A DNA stretch of 60,819 bases from an uncultured Flavobacterium sp. GTDB taxonomy: Bacteria; Bacteroidota; Bacteroidia; Flavobacteriales; Flavobacteriaceae. Under the pieces are notes generated by a model. It saw only the letters and a list, made by a program, of their open reading frames with translations, made no database searches and was not told where the DNA came from. The stretch covers positions 1 through 60,819 of the forward strand of contig NZ_CALTYA010000023.1 of assembly GCF_943913405.1 (NCBI RefSeq). Direction: 5' to 3'. Both the position numbers and the translations under genes were made by a program. This document shows positions 25,178-34,643 of this stretch, piece by piece; position 1 is the first letter of the stretch, and the number at the start of each line of letters is the position of its first letter.

Positions 25178-26971
25178 TTAATATCCGTAATCGTTAACCA
25201 ATGTGTTGTTGCTGTTGTCAATGAAAACTTGCCATATTGGCCAAAACTGTTTCGTATCTGGATTGCCTCTGTATAAAGAGTTTATCTTAGAATCTGACAG
25301 CGCATTCCATTGAAAAGAAGTATAACCAGCTCCTGGATTTGCAGTTTCACCTCTGTTTAATCCGTATATGATTAATGTTTCATTATCAGCCGCATATTTA
25401 AAATATAAAGTCGATGGCACGTCCTGATATTCGCCAGTACGATTTTTCAAATTCGTCATTTTATCTTTAGCCTCAATTAATTTTGCACCTAATAAATTCC
25501 AACGGATTAATGCTTGCTTGCGTTCCATTTCACCTGTGAATTCAAATTTATGCTCTTCTACAATCGCATTAAACATGGCTGTTTTGCTAGTCAACGTCGC
25601 AATATATGCATCTACTTTTATAGCTTGATCAGCAGGTTTGAATGCTCTGGTTCTTAGTTCTCTTAAATAACCTGCTGCAGCTGCTGGGCCTTCAATTTCA
25701 TTTGCCGCTTCAGCAGCTATCAATAATACTTCTGCATAACGCATGTAAATTTTATTAACGCCGTCGTCATTATTAGAAGTAACTCTTCTTGTCATCCATT
25801 CATAGCGGTATTTACCAAAATACCATCTGTTAAGAGCACCTAATTGCTGCTTCGCAAATAATGTCACTGGCGCTGGCGTTCCATATTTATAAGGAACACA
25901 AGTCACATCTCTTCTAGTATCCAATTGGTCGAAGTCATAAAAAACTGTTGGTAGCGGTCCAGCTACTCCTCCCCTATTTGCGCCATTGGCGTGATGCTGA
26001 TCAGAATTTGTATGGTTTACTGCAAAAGTGTATAACATTCTTCCTCTTCCATCACCGAAAGGAATTTCCCACAAAGACTCACCCCCAGCAGTAGTAATTT
26101 CTTGGTTATACTTTTTCCATAAACCTTCAAATGTTGGTTCTAAATGAGCCGAATTGCTTTCCATAATTAATTTACACTCGCTCAATGCTAAATTATACAT
26201 TTTTGATACAGAAAGATCTGGATCATTACTCCTTCTAATTCCGTCTGGATATTGCTGGAAACCACTTGCCGCTAATGCTAGACGAGCGCGAAAACCTTTA
26301 ACAAAGGCCTTGTTAATTCTTTCAACACTTCCTGTTCTTGTACTTTCATTTGGCCAAGGCACTAAAGTTGCTGCTTCCCCTAAATCTTGAATAAGCTGTT
26401 TGTAAATAATGTCTCTGTTAGATTTTGGAACATACAATGTCTGAGCAGTTAAAGGTTCAAAACGGGCTGGAACATCGCCCCAGGCTTTTACCAAATCAGC
26501 ATAATATATAGCTCTCAAAGTAAGCGCTTCACCTAATAAATACCCTAAATCAGAGCCAGGAGTAGGATTTCCATAAGCACGGAGTCCTTCAATGCAAAGA
26601 TTAGCACGTTCAATACCATTATACATTTGTGCCCAAGCATTAATTGACTTGTTCATTTCTGCATTCGTTGGTTTGGCATCATAAACAGCCAAATCAGCCT
26701 TGTCACTTGACGTACTTTCTGATGAATTGTACCATTCAACATCGGTATTCATTCCATACCAAGGAAGAAAGCGCCCTCTGTAAGAATCTGTTTCTCCCAT
26801 TGGTATCTTAATTCCAAAAACTGCTCCCTCTGCTAATTCAGTAGTCGAAAAAATTACTGATGGATCTAATGTCGATTCAGTTTGCGCATCTAAATAATCT
26901 TCTGCAAAATCATTACAAGAAGCAAAAAATAGTGCAACAAATAATCCTGAAAATATTAATTTATTTTTCAT
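25178..26971 (-). CDS. susD: SusD/RagB family outer-membrane glycan-binding lipoprotein
   Basis: A 597-residue lipoprotein (FVALFFASC, Cys19). The N-terminal helical TPR scaffold (NAWAQMYNGIERANLCIEGL, GEALTLRAIYYADLVKAWGDVPAR) and the C-terminal RYAEVLLIAAEAANE block are standard for SusD proteins. It should sit on the cell surface and bind pectic oligosaccharides for uptake through SusC. It lies 18 bp after the SusC gene. Confidence 0.95.
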   Translation of the reverse strand: MKNKLIFSGLFVALFFASCNDFAEDYLDAQTESTLDPSVIFSTTELAEGAVFGIKIPMGETDSYRGRFLPWYGMNTDVEWYNSSESTSSDKADLAVYDAKPTNAEMNKSINAWAQMYNGIERANLCIEGLRAYGNPTPGSDLGYLLGEALTLRAIYYADLVKAWGDVPARFEPLTAQTLYVPKSNRDIIYKQLIQDLGEAATLVPWPNESTRTGSVERINKAFVKGFRARLALAASGFQQYPDGIRRSNDPDLSVSKMYNLALSECKLIMESNSAHLEPTFEGLWKKYNQEITTAGGESLWEIPFGDGRGRMLYTFAVNHTNSDQHHANGANRGGVAGPLPTVFYDFDQLDTRRDVTCVPYKYGTPAPVTLFAKQQLGALNRWYFGKYRYEWMTRRVTSNNDDGVNKIYMRYAEVLLIAAEAANEIEGPAAAAGYLRELRTRAFKPADQAIKVDAYIATLTSKTAMFNAIVEEHKFEFTGEMERKQALIRWNLLGAKLIEAKDKMTNLKNRTGEYQDVPSTLYFKYAADNETLIIYGLNRGETANPGAGYTSFQWNALSDSKINSLYRGNPDTKQFWPIWQVFIDNSNNTLVNDYGY

Positions 26972-26989
26972 GTCAATATGTTTTTTTTA

Positions 26990-29900
26990 TTAAAAATTCA
27001 AGTTTATACCAAATACAAATTGTCTGCTACGCGGATATGGCGAATAATCTGTACCTGGAGTCAATGGCGTTTTTCTTCTGGTAGAAACTTCAGGATCTAG
27101 ACCTGAATAATTAGTTATTACAAAAACATTAGTTGCAGTTCCATATAATCTAAATCTGCTAAGTCCTAATTTTTTTATGAAATTATCTGGCATACTGTAT
27201 CCCAGGGTAAGTGTATTCAATCTTAAGAAAGACCCATCTTCAACAGCCCAGTCACTCATTACAAAACGAGACATGTAAGGGGACCACATTGTTGTATTAG
27301 CATTTAATGCCTCTAAAGCTGTAGGATCTGTTACTAAACTTCCCGTTGCTGGATCAATATTAGTCCATCTTGTTCCGTCTCCCATTGTAGTCATCAGATT
27401 TCTATATTGTCCGCTTGGTGAAGTAGGAGTCGCTGTAGTGTGCTCAATTTTGCTTGCATTGTATATGTCATTTCCAAAACTCCAGTTAAAAGCAGCAGAT
27501 AAGTCAAAATTGTGTGCTCTTGCGTTAAGTACAAAACCTCCTGTATGCTTTGGATTTGCGTTACCAATTATAGTTCTATCTTTTGCATCAACTACGCCAT
27601 TTCCGTCCAAATCTTTTAATTTCATTGATCCAGGCACAACGGCACCTACAACTGTAGAACTGTTTGCAACACCTTCTTTTAGAGTGTAAACGCCTCCTGA
27701 ATAATTAAAATCTGAAACCTCATAACGACCATCATTTTTATAGCCATACATCATACCGATTGGCTGTCCTGCATGCACAGCATAATCAGTAACAATTGAA
27801 GATGCCCAAGCAGTTCCGAACTCAAAATCATTCATTGTACCTAGTGAATTAATTTTATTCTTATTAAATGCAATATTAAAAGAAAGATCTAAACCATAAT
27901 TATCATTTTTAATTGGAGAATAGTTTAAAGTTGCCTCGAAACCTTTGTTTTCAGTTTCTCCCATATTTCTATATTGAGAATCATATCCTGCTCCTGGTGT
28001 GTTGAATAAAAGCAATAAATCTTCGGTTTTATTTTTGTATGCTTCAAAGGAACCGCTAATGCGTCCTCTCAATAATTCATAATCTAAACCTATATTTTTA
28101 GTAGTCGTAGTTTCCCATTTTAAATCTGGATTTGGCATAATTGTCGGTGGTGCCCAGTAATCTTCTGTACCGTTAATCCAAGTTGAATTACTCGACTGGA
28201 AAGTTCTAATTGTCTGTCCAGGAGGAATATTATTATTTCCCGCCTGGCCATAGCTAACTCTAAATTTCAGCAAGTCTAACCATGAAGCATTGTCTTTCAA
28301 GAAACTTTCTTCAGAAATTTTCCAAGCAACTGCGGCTGATGGAAAATAACCCCAACGGTTGTCACCCAAAAATATACTAGATCCATCTGCACGATAAGTC
28401 ACCGTAAAAAGATAACGATCCTTATAATCATAGTTTATTCTTCCAAAAAATGACAATAATTTATCTTCTGGATTATTAAAATTATTTACAGAAAACGGAG
28501 TTCCTACAGTTGTTAAATTTATCGCATTGTCAAAAGAAAATAATTTTGGATAGCCATGGATTGTATTAGTTAAAGTGTTTGATTTATAAATAATCATCTC
28601 TTCACCTAAAAGTACTTTTAAACTGTGGTCATTTCCTAACGATTTTTTGAAATCATAGTTGAACGTATTTGCATTCCTAAATCTAGAGTCATCACGGTTG
28701 CTAAAAATTAAAGCAGGAAGTCCTTGATTTTCAGAAGCAGGCATGTTGTTAACATAATAAGTAGTACGCCCATAAAAACGATAATCCTGATACCTGTAGA
28801 AGTCCAATCCAAAATCAGATTTAAACTGAAGACCCTTAGTAATCTTCCAGTTGATTCCTCCTAACATATTGTAATTTCTCCTGTCCTGACGTCTGTCATT
28901 ATCTGTAACTGAAACAAAAGGATTTACAAGATAGCCAGCAAGAGCTTCATCAGTATCATCAGTAGTCAAACCTTCGATTGGAATTGGCGCATAACCAATT
29001 ACGTGTCTTAAACGTGAATCTGTTGAAGAAAATTCTTTTTGCTCATTGGCTCCTCCTCCATCAATTTTTGTTCTAGAATGACGCATTGTAAATGAAACAT
29101 CTACTTTATCACTAAGCTTGCTTTTTAAGTTAAGCGACAAGTTATCTCTTTTGAAATTTGAACCGATCATGATCGCTTCTTCATCATAACGTACATAGTT
29201 AAAATTGTAGCTCAACTTATCTGAACCACCGCGAATTCCAAGATTATGGTTCTGAACAGCGCCTGTTCTTCCATAAATTTCTTTTTGCCAATTTGTATTT
29301 TTAGCATTTTCATATTGCCCAATTTCAGCATAACTTCCAAAATAATCTTCATAAGATGGAATATCATTGTTCATCGCTGCAAATTCATATTGCCATTTAG
29401 CATAATCTGCTGGCTTAAGAACATCTACAGTTTTAGCAATGTGCTTAAAACCAGTAAACATATCATAAGAAACACTGATTTTTTCACCATTTTTTCCGCT
29501 TTTTGTAGTAATCAAAATTACCCCATTTGCTCCTCTAGATCCATAAATTGCAGTAGATGAAGCATCTTTCAAAACAGTAATTGTTTCAACATCAGAAGGA
29601 GAAATATCGTTCATGCTGTTCACCGGAAAACCATCAACGATAATCAATGGAGAACCATCTTGCGTCAATGAACCTCCTCCTCTAATTCTGATACTGATAT
29701 CTGCATCAGGAGAACCTTCAGATGAAGTTACTTTCACACCTGCTATTCTTCCTGTTAGTGCTTCGGCAACACTTGAAATTGGTTGTTTTTTCAGTTCAGC
29801 ACCAGAAAGCGTAGCAACTGATCCTGTCAAATCTGATTTTTTAACAGTACCATATCCTACAACAACTACTTCTTCCAAAGTTTGTTTTTGTTCTTCTAAT

Positions 29901-30220
29901 GAAATGTTAAACGAAGTTTTTCCGTTTAATTTTACTTCTTGGGTTTTGTAGCCCATAAAACTGACCACGATAGTCGCATTGCCAGAGCTTACATTAAACT
30001 TAAATGCGCCATCTAAATCGGTTGAAGTTCCTTCCGAAGCTCCTTTTTCAACAATGCTGACACCTGGCAGAGGCAGTTTGTCGTCAGCTCCGATAACTGT
30101 TCCCGATATTTGAAACGTCTTGTTTTGAGCATACGTCTTTTGCGCTACTACGAGGGAGAAAAATAAGAATAGCGCTAAAGTATATTTAAATCTATTCAAA
30201 ACTAACAAATTGATTTTCAT
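26990..30220 (-). CDS. susC: SusC/RagA family TonB-dependent transporter
   Basis: A 1076-residue outer-membrane transporter. After the signal peptide (VAQKTYAQ) comes a carboxypeptidase-regulatory-like beta-sandwich (ISGTVIGADDKLPLPGVSIVEKG). The TonB-box-like EEVVVVGYGTVKKSDLTGSV follows, then the plug domain (IRIRGGGSLTQDGSPLIIVDGFP, VLKDASSTAIYGSRGANGVI) and a 22-strand barrel ending in aromatic FVFGINLNF. It imports pectic oligogalacturonides as a pair with the SusD product. It lies 30 bp after GH28 in the same operon. Confidence 0.96.
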   Translation of the reverse strand: MKINLLVLNRFKYTLALFLFFSLVVAQKTYAQNKTFQISGTVIGADDKLPLPGVSIVEKGASEGTSTDLDGAFKFNVSSGNATIVVSFMGYKTQEVKLNGKTSFNISLEEQKQTLEEVVVVGYGTVKKSDLTGSVATLSGAELKKQPISSVAEALTGRIAGVKVTSSEGSPDADISIRIRGGGSLTQDGSPLIIVDGFPVNSMNDISPSDVETITVLKDASSTAIYGSRGANGVILITTKSGKNGEKISVSYDMFTGFKHIAKTVDVLKPADYAKWQYEFAAMNNDIPSYEDYFGSYAEIGQYENAKNTNWQKEIYGRTGAVQNHNLGIRGGSDKLSYNFNYVRYDEEAIMIGSNFKRDNLSLNLKSKLSDKVDVSFTMRHSRTKIDGGGANEQKEFSSTDSRLRHVIGYAPIPIEGLTTDDTDEALAGYLVNPFVSVTDNDRRQDRRNYNMLGGINWKITKGLQFKSDFGLDFYRYQDYRFYGRTTYYVNNMPASENQGLPALIFSNRDDSRFRNANTFNYDFKKSLGNDHSLKVLLGEEMIIYKSNTLTNTIHGYPKLFSFDNAINLTTVGTPFSVNNFNNPEDKLLSFFGRINYDYKDRYLFTVTYRADGSSIFLGDNRWGYFPSAAVAWKISEESFLKDNASWLDLLKFRVSYGQAGNNNIPPGQTIRTFQSSNSTWINGTEDYWAPPTIMPNPDLKWETTTTKNIGLDYELLRGRISGSFEAYKNKTEDLLLLFNTPGAGYDSQYRNMGETENKGFEATLNYSPIKNDNYGLDLSFNIAFNKNKINSLGTMNDFEFGTAWASSIVTDYAVHAGQPIGMMYGYKNDGRYEVSDFNYSGGVYTLKEGVANSSTVVGAVVPGSMKLKDLDGNGVVDAKDRTIIGNANPKHTGGFVLNARAHNFDLSAAFNWSFGNDIYNASKIEHTTATPTSPSGQYRNLMTTMGDGTRWTNIDPATGSLVTDPTALEALNANTTMWSPYMSRFVMSDWAVEDGSFLRLNTLTLGYSMPDNFIKKLGLSRFRLYGTATNVFVITNYSGLDPEVSTRRKTPLTPGTDYSPYPRSRQFVFGINLNF

Positions 30221-30250
30221 AATATGTTTGGTTAATTTAAAGTTTGTTAT

Positions 30251-31708
30251 CTAATTTGGTTGCTCAATTTTTTTGTTGCCTATATAGGTATCTATCACTT
30301 GAAGATTAGTAATATGTTCTAAATTGAAAGGCTCTTTCACTGTTTCAATTTTCACATTTTTGAATACCACATTATCAATTTTAGAATTTTCTAGGCCGTC
30401 TGCATAAATCGCATATTTTCCTGCATCTTTAACCGTAATGTTTTCTAAGTAAACATTGCTTATTTTTGGTATAAAATTGCCTGTTTGATTTCCATAAACT
30501 GAATAATGCATGTTTATTCTCAAAACAGATTCTTTCACTTTTCCTACCTTTATATTGCGAACATAAACGCCGTCCACAAAGCCACCTCTTTTCGTATTTG
30601 TCTTGATTCGTATGGCTCTGTCTAAGTTTGGGCTGTCCATGACGCAATCTTCTACATATACATTTTTGACACCTGCTGACATCTCGCTTCCGATTACGAC
30701 ACCGCCGTGACCGTCAATCATGTTGCAGCCTCTTACAATAATATTTTCACTTGATATTCCCACTTTTCTACCTTCATTATCTCTTCCTGCTTTAATGGCA
30801 ATGCAATCATCTCCAGTGTTAAAAGTGCAATTTTTGATCAATACATTTTTAGAATATTCAGGATCGCAACCGTCATTATTCGGACCGTGACTTTGAATAT
30901 TCACGCCGTCAACAATCACATTTGTACATTTAATAGGATGTAAAATCCAAAAAGGAGCATCAATAATTTTTACGCCTTGGATCAAGACATTCTCACAACC
31001 AAAAGGCTCGATAAAGTTTGGTCTCAAATAATGGCCTTTCCCGAAGATTCTTTTCTCAATCGGCGTATCATTATCAGCCATTTCCATCAATGCCGGAAGG
31101 TTTAATTTGTCTTTTTGAGAACGCATTCCTTCTTTAAAACCATATAAATGTCCTTCAGAATCGCTTCCTTTCCAAGGCCACCAGTTAGTTTCATTTGCTT
31201 GTCCGTTTAAAACACCTTTTCCTGTGATGGCAATATTTTTTTTCTTGTAAGCATATATTAAAGGAGAATAATTCATCAATTCCATTCCTTCAAAGGAAGT
31301 ATGAACCAAAGGATAATCTTCCGGATTTGTGCTAAATCTTATTTCAGCTCCCTCTTCAAGATGAAGATTTACATTATCTTCCAAATGAATCGCGCCTGTC
31401 AAATAAATTCCTTTTGGAACTATAACTTTTCCGCCACCTTCTTTTGAGCAAGTCAAAATTGCTTTTTTGAAACTCTCGGTACAAAATGTTTTTCCGTCTG
31501 CAACAGCTCCGTAAGCTATAACGTTATAGTTAGCATGTCTAAAAAAAGGCTCATTTATAGCCTTTTCAATTTGTTTTAATTTTTCCCAAGGCTCCCTGAG
31601 TTGCTTGGAAAGAATGGCATTATTTTCAGTTTTACAGGAAACTAAAAAAACAATCCCCAAGAGAAGGATGCTCCTGTAATTAAAAAGATTTTTTACTTGA
31701 TTTGACAT
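30251..31708 (-). CDS. Polygalacturonase-family lipoprotein (GH28)
   Basis: A 485-residue lipoprotein (GIVFLVSCKTEN). The right-handed beta-helix of GH28 is shown by NTGDDCIAIKAGRD near 299 (catalytic Asp pair), GHGGVVIGSEMS near 336, and RIKTNTKRGG near 366 (R-x-K substrate-binding). The N-terminal YNVIAYGAVADGKT start is also typical. The exo-acting branch is likely, acting on imported or surface-bound oligogalacturonides, but exo versus endo is not settled by eye. It is the first gene of the SusCD operon and its promoter carries the operator at 31728. Confidence 0.92.
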   Translation of the reverse strand: MSNQVKNLFNYRSILLLGIVFLVSCKTENNAILSKQLREPWEKLKQIEKAINEPFFRHANYNVIAYGAVADGKTFCTESFKKAILTCSKEGGGKVIVPKGIYLTGAIHLEDNVNLHLEEGAEIRFSTNPEDYPLVHTSFEGMELMNYSPLIYAYKKKNIAITGKGVLNGQANETNWWPWKGSDSEGHLYGFKEGMRSQKDKLNLPALMEMADNDTPIEKRIFGKGHYLRPNFIEPFGCENVLIQGVKIIDAPFWILHPIKCTNVIVDGVNIQSHGPNNDGCDPEYSKNVLIKNCTFNTGDDCIAIKAGRDNEGRKVGISSENIIVRGCNMIDGHGGVVIGSEMSAGVKNVYVEDCVMDSPNLDRAIRIKTNTKRGGFVDGVYVRNIKVGKVKESVLRINMHYSVYGNQTGNFIPKISNVYLENITVKDAGKYAIYADGLENSKIDNVVFKNVKIETVKEPFNLEHITNLQVIDTYIGNKKIEQPN

Positions 31709-31727
31709 TTAAAATAATTTAATTAAT

Positions 31728-31769
31728 GTAATCGATTACCAAAAATAATTAATCCTATAATAATAACAA
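31728..31769 (-). promoter_or_regulatory. Promoter and LacI-type operator of GH28-SusCD operon
   Basis: On the minus strand TTG (31769-31767), a 19-bp spacer and a perfect TATTTTTG (31747-31740) abut directly the palindrome GTAATCGATTAC (31739-31728). The GH28 start is 19 bp downstream. This is the best example of the shared promoter-operator layout. Confidence 0.88.
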
Positions 31770-31887
31770 AGTTTTTTTTTATAAACTTTAAAAAAAACTT
31801 AAAAAAAATGTGCATATCTTATTTTAGCGTTAAAAATAGCCTAAAACAGGCACTAAAAAAAGCAACGGATATTTATCTTTAAATACA

Positions 31888-31895
31888 TACATTTG
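31888..31895 (+). promoter_or_regulatory. Candidate -7 box TACATTTG of LacI gene
   Basis: TACATTTG fits TAnnTTTG exactly and lies 39 bp before the ATG at 31935. No TTG is found 19 bp upstream. The TTG within it at 31893 could be mistaken for a start codon. The nearest operator palindrome is 150 bp upstream and belongs to the divergent promoter, so autoregulation is uncertain. Confidence 0.5.
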
Positions 31896-31934
31896 TACAA
31901 TCAATGCAGCTTTAGTAACAATCTAATGTTTTTT

Positions 31935-32960
31935 ATGAGAAAGAAAATAACCATTTATGATATTGCAACTGAATTAAATATCACGGCTGCTACTGTATCC
32001 AGAGCGCTTAATAAAAATCCAAACATTAGCGAAGCAACAAAAGAGCTGGTTTTAAAGACTGCACAAAAAATGGGTTATGAACAAAACAAGCTTGCTTTGG
32101 CACTAAAAAGTGGAAAAAGTAATAATGTTGGTGTAATAGTTCCCAGAATTGACAGCAATTTCTTCGGATCAGTAATAAGAGGCATTGAAGAAGAGCTAAA
32201 TCCCTTTGGATATCATGTAATTATCTGCCAGACTTACAATGACGAAGAAAAAGAAATCGCAAATATCGATACATTGCTAAATTCGCAAGTTGATGGGATT
32301 TTTATATCAACTTCTAGTAAAAATGTGACTCCATTTGAAAGAATCCTAAAAAAGGATGTGCCCCTGATATTTTTTGATAGAAAAAAGACGATGAATAACG
32401 TAAGCTCAGTAACAATCAATGATTTCGAAGGAGGTTACAAGGCTACACAGCATTTGATTGACAATGGTTGCAAGCGAATTGTTCATTTTGCTGGTGATTT
32501 GAGCATTGAAATATTTTATGAACGTTTTTCTGGATATAAGCAAGCATTGCTCGATAACAATATCGATTACATTGAAGAATATGTTGTCAAAACTCGAAGT
32601 AATGTCGAAGATGGAAAAAAGGCTGTAAAAAAACTTTTGAAAATGAAAAATCCGCCAGATGCTATTTTTTCATCGAGTGATTTTGCTGCTCTGGGCGCCA
32701 TTCAAGAATTAAAAGCTAAAAATTACAAAATTCCGGAAGATATTTCTATTATTGGATTTAGTAACGAGCCTTTTACAAAATTTATGGAATTGACAATCAG
32801 CACAATTGATCAATTTCCTTTAGAAATGGGAAAAATCACCGCCAAAGTATTTTTAGAACAAGTAAATAATTCGGAAAAAGTAAAAATTGAAAAGAAAGTA
32901 GTCTTAGAACCTGAATTAATTATAAGAAAATCAACCAAGAAGATAACTTCAAAAAAGTAA
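31935..32960 (+). CDS. LacI family regulator, probable pectin/uronate regulator
   Basis: A 341-residue regulator. The start at 31935 (MRKKITIYDIATELN) places the LacI helix-turn-helix at the very N-terminus as usual; the upstream TTG (31893) and ATG (31926) add atypical residues. The recognition helix is in ITAATVSRALNKNP, followed by the hinge helix NKLALALKSGK. The periplasmic-binding-protein-like sensor fills the rest (GVIVPRIDSNFFG, DGIFISTS, DAIFSSSDFAALGAI, ISIIGFSNEP). It lies between the pectin operons and the uronate operon and is the likely protein for the GTAATCGATTAC operators. The inducer is probably a uronate catabolite such as 2-keto-3-deoxygluconate, which is inference. Confidence 0.9.
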   Translation: MRKKITIYDIATELNITAATVSRALNKNPNISEATKELVLKTAQKMGYEQNKLALALKSGKSNNVGVIVPRIDSNFFGSVIRGIEEELNPFGYHVIICQTYNDEEKEIANIDTLLNSQVDGIFISTSSKNVTPFERILKKDVPLIFFDRKKTMNNVSSVTINDFEGGYKATQHLIDNGCKRIVHFAGDLSIEIFYERFSGYKQALLDNNIDYIEEYVVKTRSNVEDGKKAVKKLLKMKNPPDAIFSSSDFAALGAIQELKAKNYKIPEDISIIGFSNEPFTKFMELTISTIDQFPLEMGKITAKVFLEQVNNSEKVKIEKKVVLEPELIIRKSTKKITSKK

Positions 32961-32970
32961 AGAAATAAAA

Positions 32971-33005
32971 AAATCCGTTTAGAAATTCTAAACGGATTTT
33001 TTTTT
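32971..33005. terminator. Bidirectional terminator between LacI and uxaA genes
   Basis: AAATCCGTTTAGAA (32971-32984) pairs with TTCTAAACGGATTT (32986-32999). It is flanked by T-runs on the plus strand and by an A-run on the left, which is a T-run on the minus strand. It serves the convergent LacI gene and the nine-gene uronate operon. Confidence 0.92.
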
Positions 33006-33023
33006 ATTTTATAAGAAACTGTT

Positions 33024-34631
33024 TTACAAAGAAACCCCTCTTTTCCACGGAATAAAATCATCCTGTTGTAAAAGATCTGCTTTTGTAGTAGTTCGACCGC
33101 TGGCTACTTCTATGATATAATCGATAATATCTTCACCAATTTCAGAAATAGTTTTGGTGCCACTGATCACATCTCCAGCATCAATATCAATGATATCGCT
33201 CATTTTTTGAGCCAAATGCGTATTCGAAGAAATCTTGACAACCGGCGCAATCGGATTTCCCATCGGAGTTCCCAAACCTGTCGTGAACAAAACCATCGTT
33301 GCTCCAGAACCGACTAATCCAGTCGTACATTCTGCATCATTTCCAGGAGTATTCAATAAATTCAAACCTGGTTTTGAAACATATTCGCCATAATCCAAAA
33401 CGTCTGAAACTGGCGCCGCGCCTCCTTTTTTAGAAGCTCCAGCCGATTTCATCGCATCTGTAATCAATCCGTCTTTAATATTACCTGGCGACGGATTCAT
33501 GTCAAAACCTGAACCTGCATCAACCACAGATTTTTCAAAAGCTTTCATCAAAGAAAGAAATTTATTCGCTTTTTCTTCGTCAACACAACGGTTCATCAAC
33601 TCTTGTTCAACGCCACAAAGTTCTGGAAACTCCGCTAAAATTGTCTTTCCGCCCAAAGCGACAAAAATATCAGAAACTACGCCAAGTGCTGGATTTGCTG
33701 AGATTCCAGAGAAACCATCAGAACCGCCACATTCTAAACCAACAACCAATTTTGATAAAGGCGCTGGTTTTCTTTCGATAGCATTTGCTTTTAAAATCTC
33801 AGCGTATGAATCTTTGATAATCGTACGCAACATGTTGTCGACAGTTCCCATTTGCTGTTGCTCATAAATCAGAATTTCTTTATTGAAATCTGGATTTATT
33901 TCTTTCAAAACATTCTTGAAAATATCGATCTGTAAATTTTGACAGCCTAAACTCAAAACGGTAGCACCAGCCACATTTGGGTTATTTACATATCCGGCCA
34001 AAAGTTTTGCCAACACTTCAGAATCTTGACGAATACCGCCACAACCGCCTGCGTGCGTGATAAATTTTACTTCAATATTATTTAATTCTGGCCTTCCATC
34101 AGCTGGTTTTGGAGCTTCAGCTTCCTCATTTCCCATTAACGAACGCAAAAACATTTGATAATCGTCTTGCTTTTTAGGAAGCAATTCGTTTTCAAAAACC
34201 TCTTTCAGCTTTTCAATATTCTTATTTTCACAAAAAACCAATGGAAAAAATAGCCAGACATTTGCCGTTCCAACTTGCCCGTCTTCCCTGTGATAACCCA
34301 TGAAATTTTTATCTTCCCATTTGGAAATATTTGGAGCCGTCCAAGGAAGCGTCATTGTTTTATGAGTCACTTTTTCGCTTTGATGTCTCACATTTGCGGT
34401 CGTCAAAACTGCTCCTTTTTGGATAAATTGCGTTGCTTTTCCAACCAAAACGCCATACATAAAAATGCTGTCGCCAATATTAAAATCGTGCTGCGCAATC
34501 TTATGTTTCGCCTTAACGTCAGTGGCAAGAATAACCGTATTTCCTTCGAATTCCACTCGATCGCCTTGCACCAAATCAGTCAAAGCGACAATCACATTAT
34601 CGGCAGGATTTACTTTTATTAATTTTTTCAT
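33024..34631 (-). CDS. uxaA: Altronate dehydratase
   Basis: A 535-residue cytoplasmic enzyme converting D-altronate to 2-keto-3-deoxygluconate. The N-terminal SAF-like domain (VNPADNVIVALTDLVQGDRV, KAKHKIAQHDFNIGDSIFMYG) joins the large domain with GYHREDGQVGTANVW, THAGGCGGIRQDSE, LECGGSDGFSGISANPALG and GSGATMVLFTTGLGTPMGNPIAPVVKIS, all typical of full-length UxaA. It is the last gene of the uronate operon, 12 bp after uxaB and just before the terminator at 32971. Confidence 0.95.
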   Translation of the reverse strand: MKKLIKVNPADNVIVALTDLVQGDRVEFEGNTVILATDVKAKHKIAQHDFNIGDSIFMYGVLVGKATQFIQKGAVLTTANVRHQSEKVTHKTMTLPWTAPNISKWEDKNFMGYHREDGQVGTANVWLFFPLVFCENKNIEKLKEVFENELLPKKQDDYQMFLRSLMGNEEAEAPKPADGRPELNNIEVKFITHAGGCGGIRQDSEVLAKLLAGYVNNPNVAGATVLSLGCQNLQIDIFKNVLKEINPDFNKEILIYEQQQMGTVDNMLRTIIKDSYAEILKANAIERKPAPLSKLVVGLECGGSDGFSGISANPALGVVSDIFVALGGKTILAEFPELCGVEQELMNRCVDEEKANKFLSLMKAFEKSVVDAGSGFDMNPSPGNIKDGLITDAMKSAGASKKGGAAPVSDVLDYGEYVSKPGLNLLNTPGNDAECTTGLVGSGATMVLFTTGLGTPMGNPIAPVVKISSNTHLAQKMSDIIDIDAGDVISGTKTISEIGEDIIDYIIEVASGRTTTKADLLQQDDFIPWKRGVSL

Positions 34632-34643
34632 ATCAATTTTTTA

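Noticed and set aside
32565..32573. Half-operator ATCGATTAC inside the LacI coding sequence
   Set aside because: Only half of the palindrome is present and it lies in codons of the gene; no promoter is adjacent.
33499..33867. 122-codon frame antisense to uxaA
   Set aside because: Shadow of a conserved gene; composition reflects the opposite strand.
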